In this document: positions 43,223 through 51,450 of the stretch, one piece after another
Layout: each line of letters begins with the position of its first letter
Position numbering within the stretch: the stretch's first letter is position 1
Source of the DNA: Alphaproteobacteria bacterium UBA7314
Lineage (GTDB): Bacteria > Pseudomonadota > Alphaproteobacteria > MPNO01 > UBA830
Length of the DNA: 64,000 nt
Direction: 5' to 3'
Assembly (NCBI GenBank): GCA_002471575.1
Contig: DKQG01000023.1
Span: 20,165 to 84,164 of the forward strand
Program-made: the position numbers and the translations under genes
The notes under the pieces: generated by a model
What the model was told of the DNA's origin: nothing
The model's database searches: none
What the model saw: the letters and a program-made list of their open reading frames with translations, nothing else

Positions 43223-44374
43223 ATGGAAGCTGTCACGATTATCGCTCTCGTGGTCGCCACCAGCTCTCTGGCGCTGGCTGCCTTTGTCCTGCTGCGGAAC
43301 AACGACCGGAATACGTCCGAGGATATAGCCCGGAGGGCCGACAGGCTGGCCGCGCAACAGGCGGAGCTTGCCGGTCGCCTGTCCCAAATCGCGGAGGCCG
43401 ATGCCGCCAGCCAGAAGGCACTTTCGGAGCGGCTGCAAAATCAGGAGATCGCGATCACCAAGACGTTGGAAAAACGCCTAGCCGATGTAACAAAAAAGGT
43501 CGGAGACAGCCTGCAGCAGACTAGCACCCGGTCATCTGAAACGATGACTAAACTGCAGGAACGCCTGGCGGTAATCGATGCGGCCCAGAAAAACATCACC
43601 GATTTGTCAGCCCAGGTCGTCCAGTTGCAGGATGTCCTTACCAACCGGCAGGCGCGGGGCGCGTTCGGTGAAATCCAGTTGCAAGATCTGGTGCAGGCGG
43701 CGCTACCGCCGTCGGCCTACGAATTTCAGAAAACGCTGGGCAACAACAAGCGCGCGGACTGCGTGCTGAACCTGCCGAACCCGCCGGGCGCCATCGCCAT
43801 CGATGCAAAGTTCCCGCTGGAAAGCTATCACGCATTGCGGGCCGCGGAGGACGAAGCTGGCAAGACGCAGTACTCGCGGGCCTTCGCCGCGGACGTACTG
43901 AAACATGTACGAGATATCGCGGACCGATATATCATTCCGGGCGAAACCGCGGAATCCGCACTGATGTTCCTGCCGTCGGAAGCGGTTTATGCGGAACTCT
44001 ATGCGAACCACCCGGACACGGTCGAAAAATCCTACCGGGCCAGGGTGTGGATCGTTTCGCCGACCACCCTGATGGCAACCCTGAATACGGTACGCGCTGT
44101 CCTGAAAGACGCCTCCATGCAGGAACAGACCGGGCTCATCCAGACAGAGGTCCGCAAGATGCTGGTTGATGTCGGACGTATCGACGAGCGGGTGGACAAG
44201 CTGCAAACCCATTTCCGCCAAGCGCAGGAAGATATCGGCAAGATTCGCACCTCAACAAACAAGGTCACAAGCCGGGGCGAGAAGATCGAGCTGATCGAGT
44301 TGGGCGAGGGGGCGAACGTCGAGGAAATTGCCGCGGGCGCCGAAATTCACGCGCTGGAACGCGGTAACGGCTGA
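43223..44374 (+). CDS. rmuC: DNA recombination protein RmuC
   Basis: A 383-residue protein from ATG 43223; the longer frame to 43076 overlaps the def gene start. An N-terminal membrane helix (about residues 5-24) is followed by a long coiled coil (about 30-145) and the RmuC nuclease-like core: RGAFGEIQLQDLV, AIDAKFPLESY and FLPSEAVYAEL. RmuC limits inversions at short inverted repeats. Confidence 0.93.
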   Translation: MEAVTIIALVVATSSLALAAFVLLRNNDRNTSEDIARRADRLAAQQAELAGRLSQIAEADAASQKALSERLQNQEIAITKTLEKRLADVTKKVGDSLQQTSTRSSETMTKLQERLAVIDAAQKNITDLSAQVVQLQDVLTNRQARGAFGEIQLQDLVQAALPPSAYEFQKTLGNNKRADCVLNLPNPPGAIAIDAKFPLESYHALRAAEDEAGKTQYSRAFAADVLKHVRDIADRYIIPGETAESALMFLPSEAVYAELYANHPDTVEKSYRARVWIVSPTTLMATLNTVRAVLKDASMQEQTGLIQTEVRKMLVDVGRIDERVDKLQTHFRQAQEDIGKIRTSTNKVTSRGEKIELIELGEGANVEEIAAGAEIHALERGNG

Positions 44375-44434
44375 TTGCGGCGTTCGAGCCAGCGGGTATA
44401 GTCCGCCAAATGACCTGATCCGGATGCCATTGCC

Positions 44435-45649
44435 ATGAAGTCGTTTTTTCGATCCCCAATATACATACTGTTTGCCGCCACCGCAGTGGTCCTGATCGCG
44501 AACGGCTCCCGTCAGAGTTTCGGTCTGTTTCTGGAACCCATCAGCACCGACCTGGGTTGGGGCGTTAGCGAATTCGCATTCGCGATTGCCGCGCAGAACC
44601 TGATCATGGGGGTGGCGGCGCCATTTACCGGTGCGCTAGCCGACCGTTATATGCGCCCGACATCGGTGATCGCTTTGTCTGCCGCCCTCTACACGGCGGG
44701 TCTAGCGTTGATATCGGTGTCAGTGACCCCGGAAACCATGTTCCTGTCAGCAGGGCTGATCGTCGGCCTCGGCGCATCGGGCGTCGGGCTGACTTTGCCG
44801 CTCGGCATCGTCGGCCGGATCGCCCCTGAAAAATCGCGCACGCTGTGGCTCGGCATCGTCACGGCCGGCGGATCCGCGGGACAGTTCACCTTCGGCCTGA
44901 CCGCCAACGGGCTCATCGACGGTTTCGGCTGGGCTGGCGGCATTATTGCGCTGGCGATCCTAGTCGCGCTGGCCGTGCCCCTTGCCTACTCCATGCGGTG
45001 GGCTGGCGAAAGCGCCTTTTCGAAACCGGATACCGAGACCCTGGGTGGCGCCCTTAAGAAGGCGAGCTCTCATCGCGGATACTGGCTGCTAGTGATGGGG
45101 TTCTTCGTGTGCGGATTTCAGGTCCAGTTCCTGGGAACGCATCTTCCCAAATATCTTACCGATAGCGGCGCCGGGGCCTGGTTGGCCGCCACGGCGATCA
45201 GCATCATCGGCCTGTTTAACCTGTTCGGCACGATTGCCGCAGGCTGGGCCGGCGGGAGATGGCGCAAAAGGAGCCTGCTGAGCCAGATATATCTGGCCCG
45301 GGGTCTGCTGTTCCTAGTTTTTCTCTATGTGCCAGTGAACGAAGTAACGGTAATCAGTTTCAGCGCACTTCTGGGATTGTTGTGGTTGTCCACCGTTCCA
45401 CTGACCAGCGGGATCGTCGCGCAGGTCTTCGGTCCCCGCTATATGAGCACGTTATTCGCGATCGTCTTTTTAAGCCATCAGCTCGGAGCGTTTTCGGGCG
45501 TCTTCCTGGGGGGATTGTTCTACGACATGTTCGGCACCTATGAGGCAGCCTGGTGGCTGGCGATCGCATTGTCGGCAGCAGCCGCCCTGATTCACTGGTG
45601 TATCGACGACCGGCCCTTGGAAAATCCGGAAGCGTCTCTCTCATCGTAG
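44435..45649 (+). CDS. MFS transporter (OFA/monocarboxylate-like)
   Basis: A 404-residue, 12-segment inner-membrane protein. The first helix has NGSRQSFGLFLEPIS and the loop after helix 2 is GALADRYMRP. This resembles the oxalate/formate antiporter and monocarboxylate-transporter-like MFS group. The substrate is probably an organic acid, by family only. It follows rmuC by 60 bases on the same strand. Confidence 0.87.
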   Translation: MKSFFRSPIYILFAATAVVLIANGSRQSFGLFLEPISTDLGWGVSEFAFAIAAQNLIMGVAAPFTGALADRYMRPTSVIALSAALYTAGLALISVSVTPETMFLSAGLIVGLGASGVGLTLPLGIVGRIAPEKSRTLWLGIVTAGGSAGQFTFGLTANGLIDGFGWAGGIIALAILVALAVPLAYSMRWAGESAFSKPDTETLGGALKKASSHRGYWLLVMGFFVCGFQVQFLGTHLPKYLTDSGAGAWLAATAISIIGLFNLFGTIAAGWAGGRWRKRSLLSQIYLARGLLFLVFLYVPVNEVTVISFSALLGLLWLSTVPLTSGIVAQVFGPRYMSTLFAIVFLSHQLGAFSGVFLGGLFYDMFGTYEAAWWLAIALSAAAALIHWCIDDRPLENPEASLSS

Positions 45650-46180
45650 TCTTTCCCGATATTTCGGGTGACGCCAATGCCCTGGCCGGTGTCTTGGTCT
45701 TCAACGGATCGATCGGCGATTTCAACATCAATGTGACGACCGGCATCACCAGGCGCCGGCTGGGTTTCCCAACCGACCCGGTGCTGGATCTGAACCCAAT
45801 CGATGTCACCAGTGCTGCAGGCGGAGTCCTAACGATCGAATTCCCGGAAACCGAATTCTTCTCCGGTGGCGCAACGGTCGATTTCTCGACGGCTATCGGG
45901 ATTGTGACCGCGAATACGGTCCGGTGATAACATTTCGCCTCTGTCGCTAACACCGGCTTCGCTTAGGATATTGCGCGGTCCGATCCCGGTGTACTGACCA
46001 TCGGTTTCTTGCTAGTCGACAACGACAGCAAAACCTTGAGCAGCGACCACTCTCTGACCACGGTCGCAACCATCACACCTCTGGCTGGCTCACAGAACTC
46101 AAGCATTAATTCGGCAGTTGAAAGCGAGTTCGAAACGACAACGGACATTCCGAAACCCGCGCTGGCGCCTTGTCGGGTGA
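45650..46180 (+). pseudogene. Degraded secreted-protein gene (PEP-CTERM-like beta domain)
   Basis: One frame reads SIGDFNINVTTGITRRRLGF, PVLDLNPIDVTSAAGGVLTI, then after stops at 45925, 45928 and 45967 continues HSLTTVATITPLAGSQNSSI. This order resembles small beta-rich exported proteins often ending in a PEP-CTERM anchor. There is no start or signal peptide, and the anchor is not recognisable. From 46181 to 46336 nothing else was seen. The family assignment is from memory of pattern and is moderate only. Confidence 0.45.
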
Positions 46181-46336
46181 CCGGCGGCCCACTGGTTGCC
46201 GGACGTGTTATTTCCCACCGCCGCAAAGCCTGATTTTCGCCTTCCCTTGGCGTTTTTCGGCCGAGTAAACACGAATGGTTGCGGAGATGCGCCTTAACTG
46301 CAAAACTTCCGCCGATCTGAACTTGGGGGAAACGTA

Positions 46337-46759
46337 ATGGCCGAAACGACACAGTTTCTAAAACTTACGCATGACGGTGCGCTGGCCGCACTGAAAGCCG
46401 GGATCGCGAAGGCGGCTGAGATGAGCCAGCCGCAGTGCATCTCCATTGTCGACAATGGCGGTAACCTGTTGGCATTCGTACGTATGGATGGCGCCTTTCA
46501 CATGTCTCTAGAGACGTCTCTGCGGAAGGCTCGAACCGCCGCCTGTTACGGAGAACCGTCGGGCGGGTTGATGGAGGGTGTGGATATCAAGCTGGCACTC
46601 GGGACGGATGGTCAGCGCATCAATCTGCCGGGCGGCCTGCCGATCATTGTCGATGGACATTGCATAGGCGGCGTTGGCGTCGGTTCCGGCACCGGAGAGC
46701 AGGATCGGGAAGTCGCTGCCGCCGCAATCGGCGCAATTCCGGGCAGCCAGTCTTTATAG
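46337..46759 (+). CDS. GlcG/HbpS-family heme-binding protein
   Basis: A 140-residue DUF336 protein; a GGGGGAAA stretch precedes the ATG. ISIVDNGGNLLAFVRMDGA and the KARTA segment are typical, followed by LPGGLPIIVDGHCIGGVGVG. Family members bind heme or glycolate-type ligands, often beside oxidases. It stands alone here, so its role is unknown. Confidence 0.88.
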   Translation: MAETTQFLKLTHDGALAALKAGIAKAAEMSQPQCISIVDNGGNLLAFVRMDGAFHMSLETSLRKARTAACYGEPSGGLMEGVDIKLALGTDGQRINLPGGLPIIVDGHCIGGVGVGSGTGEQDREVAAAAIGAIPGSQSL

Positions 46760-46767
46760 TAATTATC

Positions 46768-46793
46768 GGCTTCGCCGGGATTGCAGCGAAGCC
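46768..46793 (+). terminator. Hairpin after the GlcG-like gene
   Basis: GGCTTCGC and GCGAAGCC form a perfect 8-bp stem around a 10-base loop, nine bases after the stop codon. No T-run follows, so it is a possible mRNA-stabilising or Rho-assisted end rather than a classical intrinsic terminator. Confidence 0.45.
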
Positions 46794-46871
46794 AAAGGGT
46801 TCCGGTCGGTCTGTCGGAGTATCGAAAAATGTCGTCGATTGCACGGATTCACTACCCCTTTCCGGAGAGGT

Positions 46872-46883
46872 TATGTTAACATA
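46872..46883. repeat. 12-bp palindrome in a 372-base gap
   Basis: TATGTTAACATA is a perfect palindrome 283 bases upstream of the zinc-ribbon gene. The surrounding gap 46794-47165 has no frame with convincing protein similarity. The dyad could be a regulator site; nothing else supports this. Confidence 0.3.
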
Positions 46884-47165
46884 GAGAGTATCGGGGGTCG
46901 GTGAAATCGGGGTGCAACACCTGGCGCGGGCCCCCTCTAGGGTGGGAAGTCCGTTCCCGCCCGTACAGGCAAGTGTGGGAAAATAAACTACCTTAATAAC
47001 CGCTGGCTTGACGGTTCTCGGACAGGGATACCTGAAGGCGAAATAAGATCAATGCGGATTTATGGAAGGCGAAAAGCCGAGGAGAGTATAACTGCGTATC
47101 ACCGCAATGGTGGTTGGGACAACTAACGATTACGTCGTAATTGACTACGAAAAGGGAGCCATTAG

Positions 47166-47345
47166 ATGAGCGAATCGAACACAAGCTCGCTGGAAGCTGA
47201 AGAACTGGTGATGGATCATCGCGCGGTAAGCGATGTGCCCACCGATCGAGCATGCATGTCATGCGGCGAGAAATTTGCGAGCGAAGGCTGGCACAACCGC
47301 CTATGCCTGCGCTGCCGCAAACGAAGCGAGCCCGATTTCGTCTGA
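47166..47345 (+). CDS. Small zinc-ribbon protein, 59 residues
   Basis: ATG 47166 preceded by AAAGGGAG, stop TGA at 47343-47345. The N-terminal 30 residues are acidic; the C-terminal half holds two CxxC knuckles, CMSCGEKF and LCLRCRKR, 15 residues apart, a compact zinc-binding fold. The sequence GEKFASEGWHNRLCLRC resembles a small conserved alphaproteobacterial family of unknown function. It is followed by a strong intrinsic terminator, which supports a transcribed gene. Confidence 0.8.
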   Translation: MSESNTSSLEAEELVMDHRAVSDVPTDRACMSCGEKFASEGWHNRLCLRCRKRSEPDFV

Positions 47346-47363
47346 TCTTTCGGATCGATATCC

Positions 47364-47396
47364 AAAAAACCCGGTGTTTTTCGCCGGGTTTTTTTG
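47364..47396 (+). terminator. Intrinsic terminator after the zinc-ribbon gene
   Basis: AACCCGG and CCGGGTT form a 7-bp GC-rich stem with a short loop, preceded by an A-run and followed by seven T residues. The A-run would make it work on the minus strand as well. It lies 19 bases after the stop. Confidence 0.85.
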
Positions 47397-47467
47397 TGCT
47401 GGTATGTTGGAGTCGTTGTGCGGGTGGTATATTTTCCGGGTACGACAAATCGAATGGAGAAATCTTA

Positions 47468-47920
47468 ATGTCCCTAATCGCTGCCGGCGCGGATGCGCCG
47501 GATTTCAGCCTCCCGAACCAGGATGGAAAGACGGTGAAGAAAGACGATTTCGCCGGGCGCTATGTCCTTCTCTGGTGGTATCCCAAAGCCGATACACCCG
47601 GCTGAACCATCGAAGGCAATGGGTTCCGTGATCGAATCCAAGACTTCGAAGAACGTAACGCCTCAATCGTCGGCATCAGTTATGACGGCCCGGCGGACAA
47701 CGGCGCGTTTCGCGATAAATTCTCGTTTCCCTACGACCTGCTCAGCGACGAGAAAGGCGCCGTTTCTATCGCCTTCGGCGTGTCCGAACCGGACAGCACG
47801 CGATCCCCGCGCAAATCTGTGTTGATCGGACCTGACGGCAAAGTCGCCGTGGCATATGACGAAGTGACGCCGGCCGATCATCCCGGCCAGGTTATCGCCG
47901 ATCTCGACGGCATGTCCTGA
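47468..47920 (+). CDS. Peroxiredoxin with in-frame UGA at the peroxidatic site, probable selenoprotein
   Basis: ATG 47468 with GGAG nine bases upstream opens a Bcp/AhpC-type thioredoxin-fold peroxidase. The frame reaches TGA at 47603-47605 (codon 46) exactly where family members have the peroxidatic cysteine: YPKADTPG-(TGA)-TIEG. It then continues without frameshift through NGFRD, IVGISYD, FPYDLLSDEKG and VLIGPDGK to a TGA at 47918, giving 150 residues, normal for Bcp. No cysteine occurs elsewhere, so there is no resolving cysteine. A SECIS-like hairpin follows the UGA. Sec-containing peroxiredoxins are known in other bacteria. The alternative is a TGC-to-TGA error or nonsense mutation. It sits between two intrinsic terminators, so it is monocistronic; TATATT at 47428 is a possible -10. 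Confidence 0.8.
47620..47640 (+). promoter_or_regulatory. Candidate bacterial SECIS hairpin
   Basis: Starting 15 bases after the UGA, TGGGTTC and GAATCCA pair over 7 bp (one G-U) around the 7-base loop CGTGATC at 47627-47633. The apical loop therefore begins about 22 bases after the UGA and has G as its second base, fitting the published bacterial SECIS description (apical loop 16-37 bases downstream, G among its first two bases). An alternative helix starting inside the UGA (GAACC with GGTTC) would compete. Confidence 0.6.
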
Positions 47921-47940
47921 CGGATCTGAGACAAGAACTG

Positions 47941-47969
47941 AAAAAGGCGGCCTACAAGCCGCCTTTTTT
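47941..47969 (+). terminator. Intrinsic terminator after the peroxiredoxin
   Basis: GGCGGC and GCCGCC form a 6-bp stem, extended by the flanking A-run and T-run, with a CTACAA loop. Six T residues follow. It lies 21 bases after the second TGA, not after the first. This supports the longer reading of the peroxiredoxin gene. Confidence 0.9.
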
Positions 47970-48106
47970 GTTGGCCATTGAAAAACCTCGGCAACTTGAG
48001 CGTGATACTCTGATGCCAGAAATTCTGGTCGTAGTTAATCAGACTCACCTGCCTCACCAGCACCGCGCATTCGTTAGAAGTCTGGATATTCGCAAGCGGC
48101 CTATAA

Positions 48107-48346
48107 GTGGCGAACGACCTGTTGAATACGGTTTCGTTCGACGGCCTCTTCGACAGCAGCGCCAGCGACTATCTCTATATCTCGCTTGTCAACTACACGA
48201 CGGTTAGCTACGACGAATTCTCCCTAACTAGACACCTACGCACGATTTGCGGCTTCGCGGCGCTGGTCGGCCTGCTGATGCTGGCTTAGTCTGCCGCGTT
48301 CACCGTATTCCGCCTGATCGACCGGTGGAAAGCGGGACTGGACTAG
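48107..48346 (+). pseudogene. Decayed potassium-channel-like protein, C-terminal part
   Basis: The frame reads DYLYISLVNYTTVSYDEFSL, HLRTICGFAALVGLLMLA, then TAG, then SAAFTVFRLIDRWK. This matches the pore helix, selectivity filter and last helix of small two-helix potassium channels, where the filter is TTVGYG and the stop sits where tryptophan is usual. The filter glycines are lost (SYD). No start or first helix is present in 47970-48106. A decayed gene remnant. Confidence 0.6.
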
Positions 48347-48391
48347 GCGAGGCGCTCTCTCGAACGCCACCTTGCTTGCTCGGGATGAAAG

Positions 48392-48467
48392 TGGTGGAGC
48401 CGAGGAGGATCGAACTCCCGACCTCTGCATTGCGAACGCAGCGCTCTCCCAGCTGAGCTACGGCCCC
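48392..48467 (-). tRNA. tRNA-Ala (anticodon CGC)
   Basis: The minus strand folds as a full cloverleaf of 76 bases with encoded CCA. The acceptor GGGGCCG pairs with CGGCTCC (one G-U), the D-arm is GCTC/GAGC, the anticodon stem is CTGCG/TGCAG with loop TTCGCAA, and the T-arm contains GTTCGATCC. Anticodon CGC reads GCG alanine codons. Confidence 0.97.
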
Positions 48468-48665
48468 ACAGTCCCGACCCCGGTATACCGGGCGGGCGGA
48501 TAATGTTTAGGAAGCGGGTATCTGTCAAGCAATCTGAAACGATTTCGCCACAGATTCTCCGGCAATGGCTGTCTCACCGATTTTTTGGACTGCCGCCCCC
48601 GATCCGCTTGCGCCCGTATCGGGCCGCCGCTACCCTGCCCCCTCAAAATTATAGGCACCATTTTA

Positions 48666-48968
48666 ATGCAGATTATCACTACCCTGTTCAACCTGCTCGA
48701 CATCGTCGTGAACCTCTACATGTGGTGTTTTATCATCTCGGCGATTTTAAGCTGGCTGATCGCATTCAATGTCATCAATACCAGCAATCGGCTGATTTAT
48801 ACCGTCGGCGACTTTCTTTACCGGATCACCGAACCGGTTCTGCAACCGATCCGCAACATGCTGCCGAATTTCGGCGGCATCGATTTTTCGCCTCTGATCG
48901 CGATCTTGCTGCTGCTGTTCATCAAGGACGGTATCCTCCGTCAGATTTATATCTGGATGGCATCCTGA
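48666..48968 (+). CDS. YggT family membrane protein
   Basis: A 100-residue protein from ATG 48666 with two hydrophobic regions (about residues 5-30 and 70-92). LSWLIAFNVINTSNRLIYTV and EPVLQPIRNMLPNFGGIDFS are the YggT signature. It is located in the inner membrane; the family is linked to osmotic tolerance and cell-division gene clusters, but the activity is unknown. It is nine bases upstream of folD. Confidence 0.92.
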   Translation: MQIITTLFNLLDIVVNLYMWCFIISAILSWLIAFNVINTSNRLIYTVGDFLYRITEPVLQPIRNMLPNFGGIDFSPLIAILLLLFIKDGILRQIYIWMAS

Positions 48969-48977
48969 ACGGATCGG

Positions 48978-49868
48978 ATGTCTGATAACCGAATAATTGA
49001 CGGCAAGGCGTTTGCTGCCGGCCTGCGAGAACGGGTTGCGGTCGAAACCGACAGACTTAAGGCCGATCACGGCATCGTTCCCGGGCTCGCTGCGGTGCTG
49101 GTCGGCGAGGATCCGGCTAGCCAAGTGTATGTCCGTAACAAGAACCGGCAGATGGTTGAAGCCGGCATGCTATCGCTGGGCGAGACATTGCCGGAAGATA
49201 CGACCCAGGCCGACTTGCTTGCCGTCATCGACAAGCTCAATGCCGACCCGGCGGTCAACGGCATCCTTGTGCAACTGCCCCTGCCGAGTCAGATCGATCC
49301 GAATTCGGTGATAGACGCGATCGACCCGGCCAAGGACGTCGACGGGTTTCACCTGCGCAATGCCGGCCTTTTAGCCACCGGGCGCGACGGCATGGTGCCC
49401 TGCACCCCACTGGGCTGCCGAATGCTGCTGGAAGACCGGCTCGGCGATCTGACCGGCCTGAATGCGGTTATCGTCGGGCGCTCCAACATCGTTGGCAAAC
49501 CGATGGCGCAACTGCTGCTGGACGCGAACTGCACGGTGACGGTCGCCCATTCGCGCACCGACGATTTGCCGGAGGTCTGCCGCGAAGCCGATATTCTCGT
49601 CGTCGCGGTCGGCAGGCCGCAGATGATCAAGGGCGACTGGATCAAGCCTGGCGGAACCGTCATCGACGTCGGAATTAACAGGGTACCCGGCAGGGAAGAA
49701 GGCAAGACACGTCTGGTCGGCGATGTCGACTTTGAAGCAGCCGTAGAATATGCCGGCGGGATCACCCCGGTGCCGGGTGGCGTCGGCCCGATGACAATCG
49801 CCTGCCTGCTGCGCAACACGCTTGTGGCTGCCTGCCGACAAAACGGAGTCGAAGTTCTGGGCATCTAA
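48978..49868 (+). CDS. folD: Bifunctional methylene-THF dehydrogenase/methenyl-THF cyclohydrolase
   Basis: A 296-residue NADP enzyme of one-carbon metabolism. The catalytic YVRNKNR lysine region, PLPSQID, and VGRSNIVGKPMAQLL of the cofactor domain are present, with the C-terminal GGVGPMTIACLLRNT. It makes 10-formyl-THF, the substrate used by Fmt in this window. Confidence 0.97.
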   Translation: MSDNRIIDGKAFAAGLRERVAVETDRLKADHGIVPGLAAVLVGEDPASQVYVRNKNRQMVEAGMLSLGETLPEDTTQADLLAVIDKLNADPAVNGILVQLPLPSQIDPNSVIDAIDPAKDVDGFHLRNAGLLATGRDGMVPCTPLGCRMLLEDRLGDLTGLNAVIVGRSNIVGKPMAQLLLDANCTVTVAHSRTDDLPEVCREADILVVAVGRPQMIKGDWIKPGGTVIDVGINRVPGREEGKTRLVGDVDFEAAVEYAGGITPVPGGVGPMTIACLLRNTLVAACRQNGVEVLGI

Positions 49869-50241
49869 CTCGTAAGGTTGGGCCATGGGAATTCACTGGA
49901 AAGGTTTCTCGCCAGACAGAGGATACAGCCACAAGGTCGTGTGAGTTTCGCTATTCGCGATCCTTTACTGTCTTATCGGTCTTTCATCCGGATATATCTC
50001 TGTGAAACCGGATATACGTAAAGTGCACCAGTCTCTTTACTGTGCCACCGCATGTATCGTGTACGCTGTGTTCGGCACATTAGCATTTAGCTTAGGTTAT
50101 CTGTTTTCCTCAAAGTGCTAGAACGAAAAAATCCAAGTGGCGCCCACGAATACTATTAGCCTTGCCAATCGCACTAGTCATACTTTGGGTGTTCGCGAAC
50201 TTGGATTGATTTAGACAGTCTATCAGATGGACTCGGACTGA
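49869..50241. other. Non-coding gap, no clear gene
   Basis: This 373-base stretch is more AT-rich than the neighbours. It contains short hydrophobic frames, such as a 38-codon plus-strand frame from GTG 50002 to TAG 50120 and one around 50130-50210 ending WVFANLD, but none has a good ribosome-binding site. It probably consists of decayed coding sequence leading into the NnrU remnant. Confidence 0.5.
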
Positions 50242-50574
50242 CCATTCCTCGCCCTCGCAACCCTAGCCTTTGTCCGCGGACATTTTCTGCTATCGAGTGC
50301 GGCGGAACGTGGACCGCTGACGGGCCTCATCGGCTTAGGTCCATTCCTCGGGGCCTATTCGCTACTGATGGTCCCAACGACCTAATGGATGATAAGCGGG
50401 TATATAGATACGCCTTACATTTTTTGGCGCCATCCTGGAAGACAGCCGTACGCTGGTGATGCGCGATATTCGATGGTGGCGGATCGCCCCGGGGACGGTA
50501 CTCTATCTCTTGGTGCTGTATGTCCACGAAACCGTGTTTCACGTTCACCTGTTCCCGGTTTGGACCGACTATAG
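50242..50574 (+). pseudogene. Remnant of an NnrU-family membrane protein
   Basis: The first frame reads FLALATLAFVRGHFLLSSAA, then LTGLIGLGPFLGAYSLLMVP, a TAA, and SGYIDTPYIF, matching the first two helices of NnrU-like proteins. A second frame near 50470-50560 reads RWWRIAPGTVLYLLVLYVHE, like the NnrU C-terminus. The middle helices are missing. Stop, frameshift and deletion together show a dead gene. Confidence 0.6.
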
Positions 50575-51450
50575 TTATTTCTTAAGCGCTTCCCGCCGGG
50601 TGATGTAGTAGCCGGCGAGGAAGATCACGACGGCTCCTGCCCAGGTCCAGCCATCGATCAGCTCTGCGAACAGCAGGTAACCGAACAGCGCGCCGAGCGG
50701 TAGGCGCAAAAAATCGAAAGGCATGACGGCGCTGGCATCAGCGGCTTTGAAGGCGCGCGCCTGAAAAAAATGCGCCGCCCAGCCGGATAGCGCCATGACG
50801 ACGATCGGCAGGACATCCTCCGGACCCGGCGTGATCCAGACGAATACCAGCGGGATCGCTGTCAACGGCAGCATCAGCAGGTTCATCCAGAACACCGTCA
50901 CCGCCGCAGAGTCGGTCCGGGTGAGGACCTTTACGCTCAGCCACGCCCCAGCATAGAGAGCCGACGACAGCACCACCATAAGGATCGGCAGACTGACATC
51001 GACAACCCCCGGGCGAATGATAACCAACGCGCCGCCGAACCCGGCCAGGGTTGCACCCCATCGGTGAATACCGACTTTTTCGCGTAACACGGTGCCCGCG
51101 GCGATCGTAGTGAACAGTGGGATCAGGAAGGTCAGCGCCACGGCCTGCGCGATCGGTATGAAGGCCAAGGCGTAGTACAGTGTTGCCATGGCAAACAGGG
51201 CAAACAGCGTGCGAACTATGTGCATCGGCAAACGGGAGGTCTTCAGCGCGCCGACTCCGGATTTCGAAACCAGCGGAATGACAATGAAAATGCCGATCAG
51301 CGCGCGAAAAAAAACGATCTCGAAGGCATCGAACTTACCGTCCATGTAGCGGACGCTAGCCATCATGACGGCAAAGCTGGCGGCTGCCAGCAGCGCCCAG
51401 ATCGCCGCGAGGATAAACCGAGGTTTGATCACCCCGGGGTCGGCAATCAT
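50575..51450 (-). CDS. EamA/DMT-family transporter
   Basis: A 291-residue membrane protein with ten helices in two EamA repeats (first ending near IIRPG, second starting near SLPILMVVLSSALYAGA). AKAADAS-type sequence FKAADASAVMPFDFLRLP is typical of RhaT/YdcZ-like exporters of the drug/metabolite superfamily. The cargo is unknown. It overlaps argG by four bases, so it may be cotranscribed. A paralogue lies at 54464. Confidence 0.9.
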   Translation of the reverse strand: MIADPGVIKPRFILAAIWALLAAASFAVMMASVRYMDGKFDAFEIVFFRALIGIFIVIPLVSKSGVGALKTSRLPMHIVRTLFALFAMATLYYALAFIPIAQAVALTFLIPLFTTIAAGTVLREKVGIHRWGATLAGFGGALVIIRPGVVDVSLPILMVVLSSALYAGAWLSVKVLTRTDSAAVTVFWMNLLMLPLTAIPLVFVWITPGPEDVLPIVVMALSGWAAHFFQARAFKAADASAVMPFDFLRLPLGALFGYLLFAELIDGWTWAGAVVIFLAGYYITRREALKK

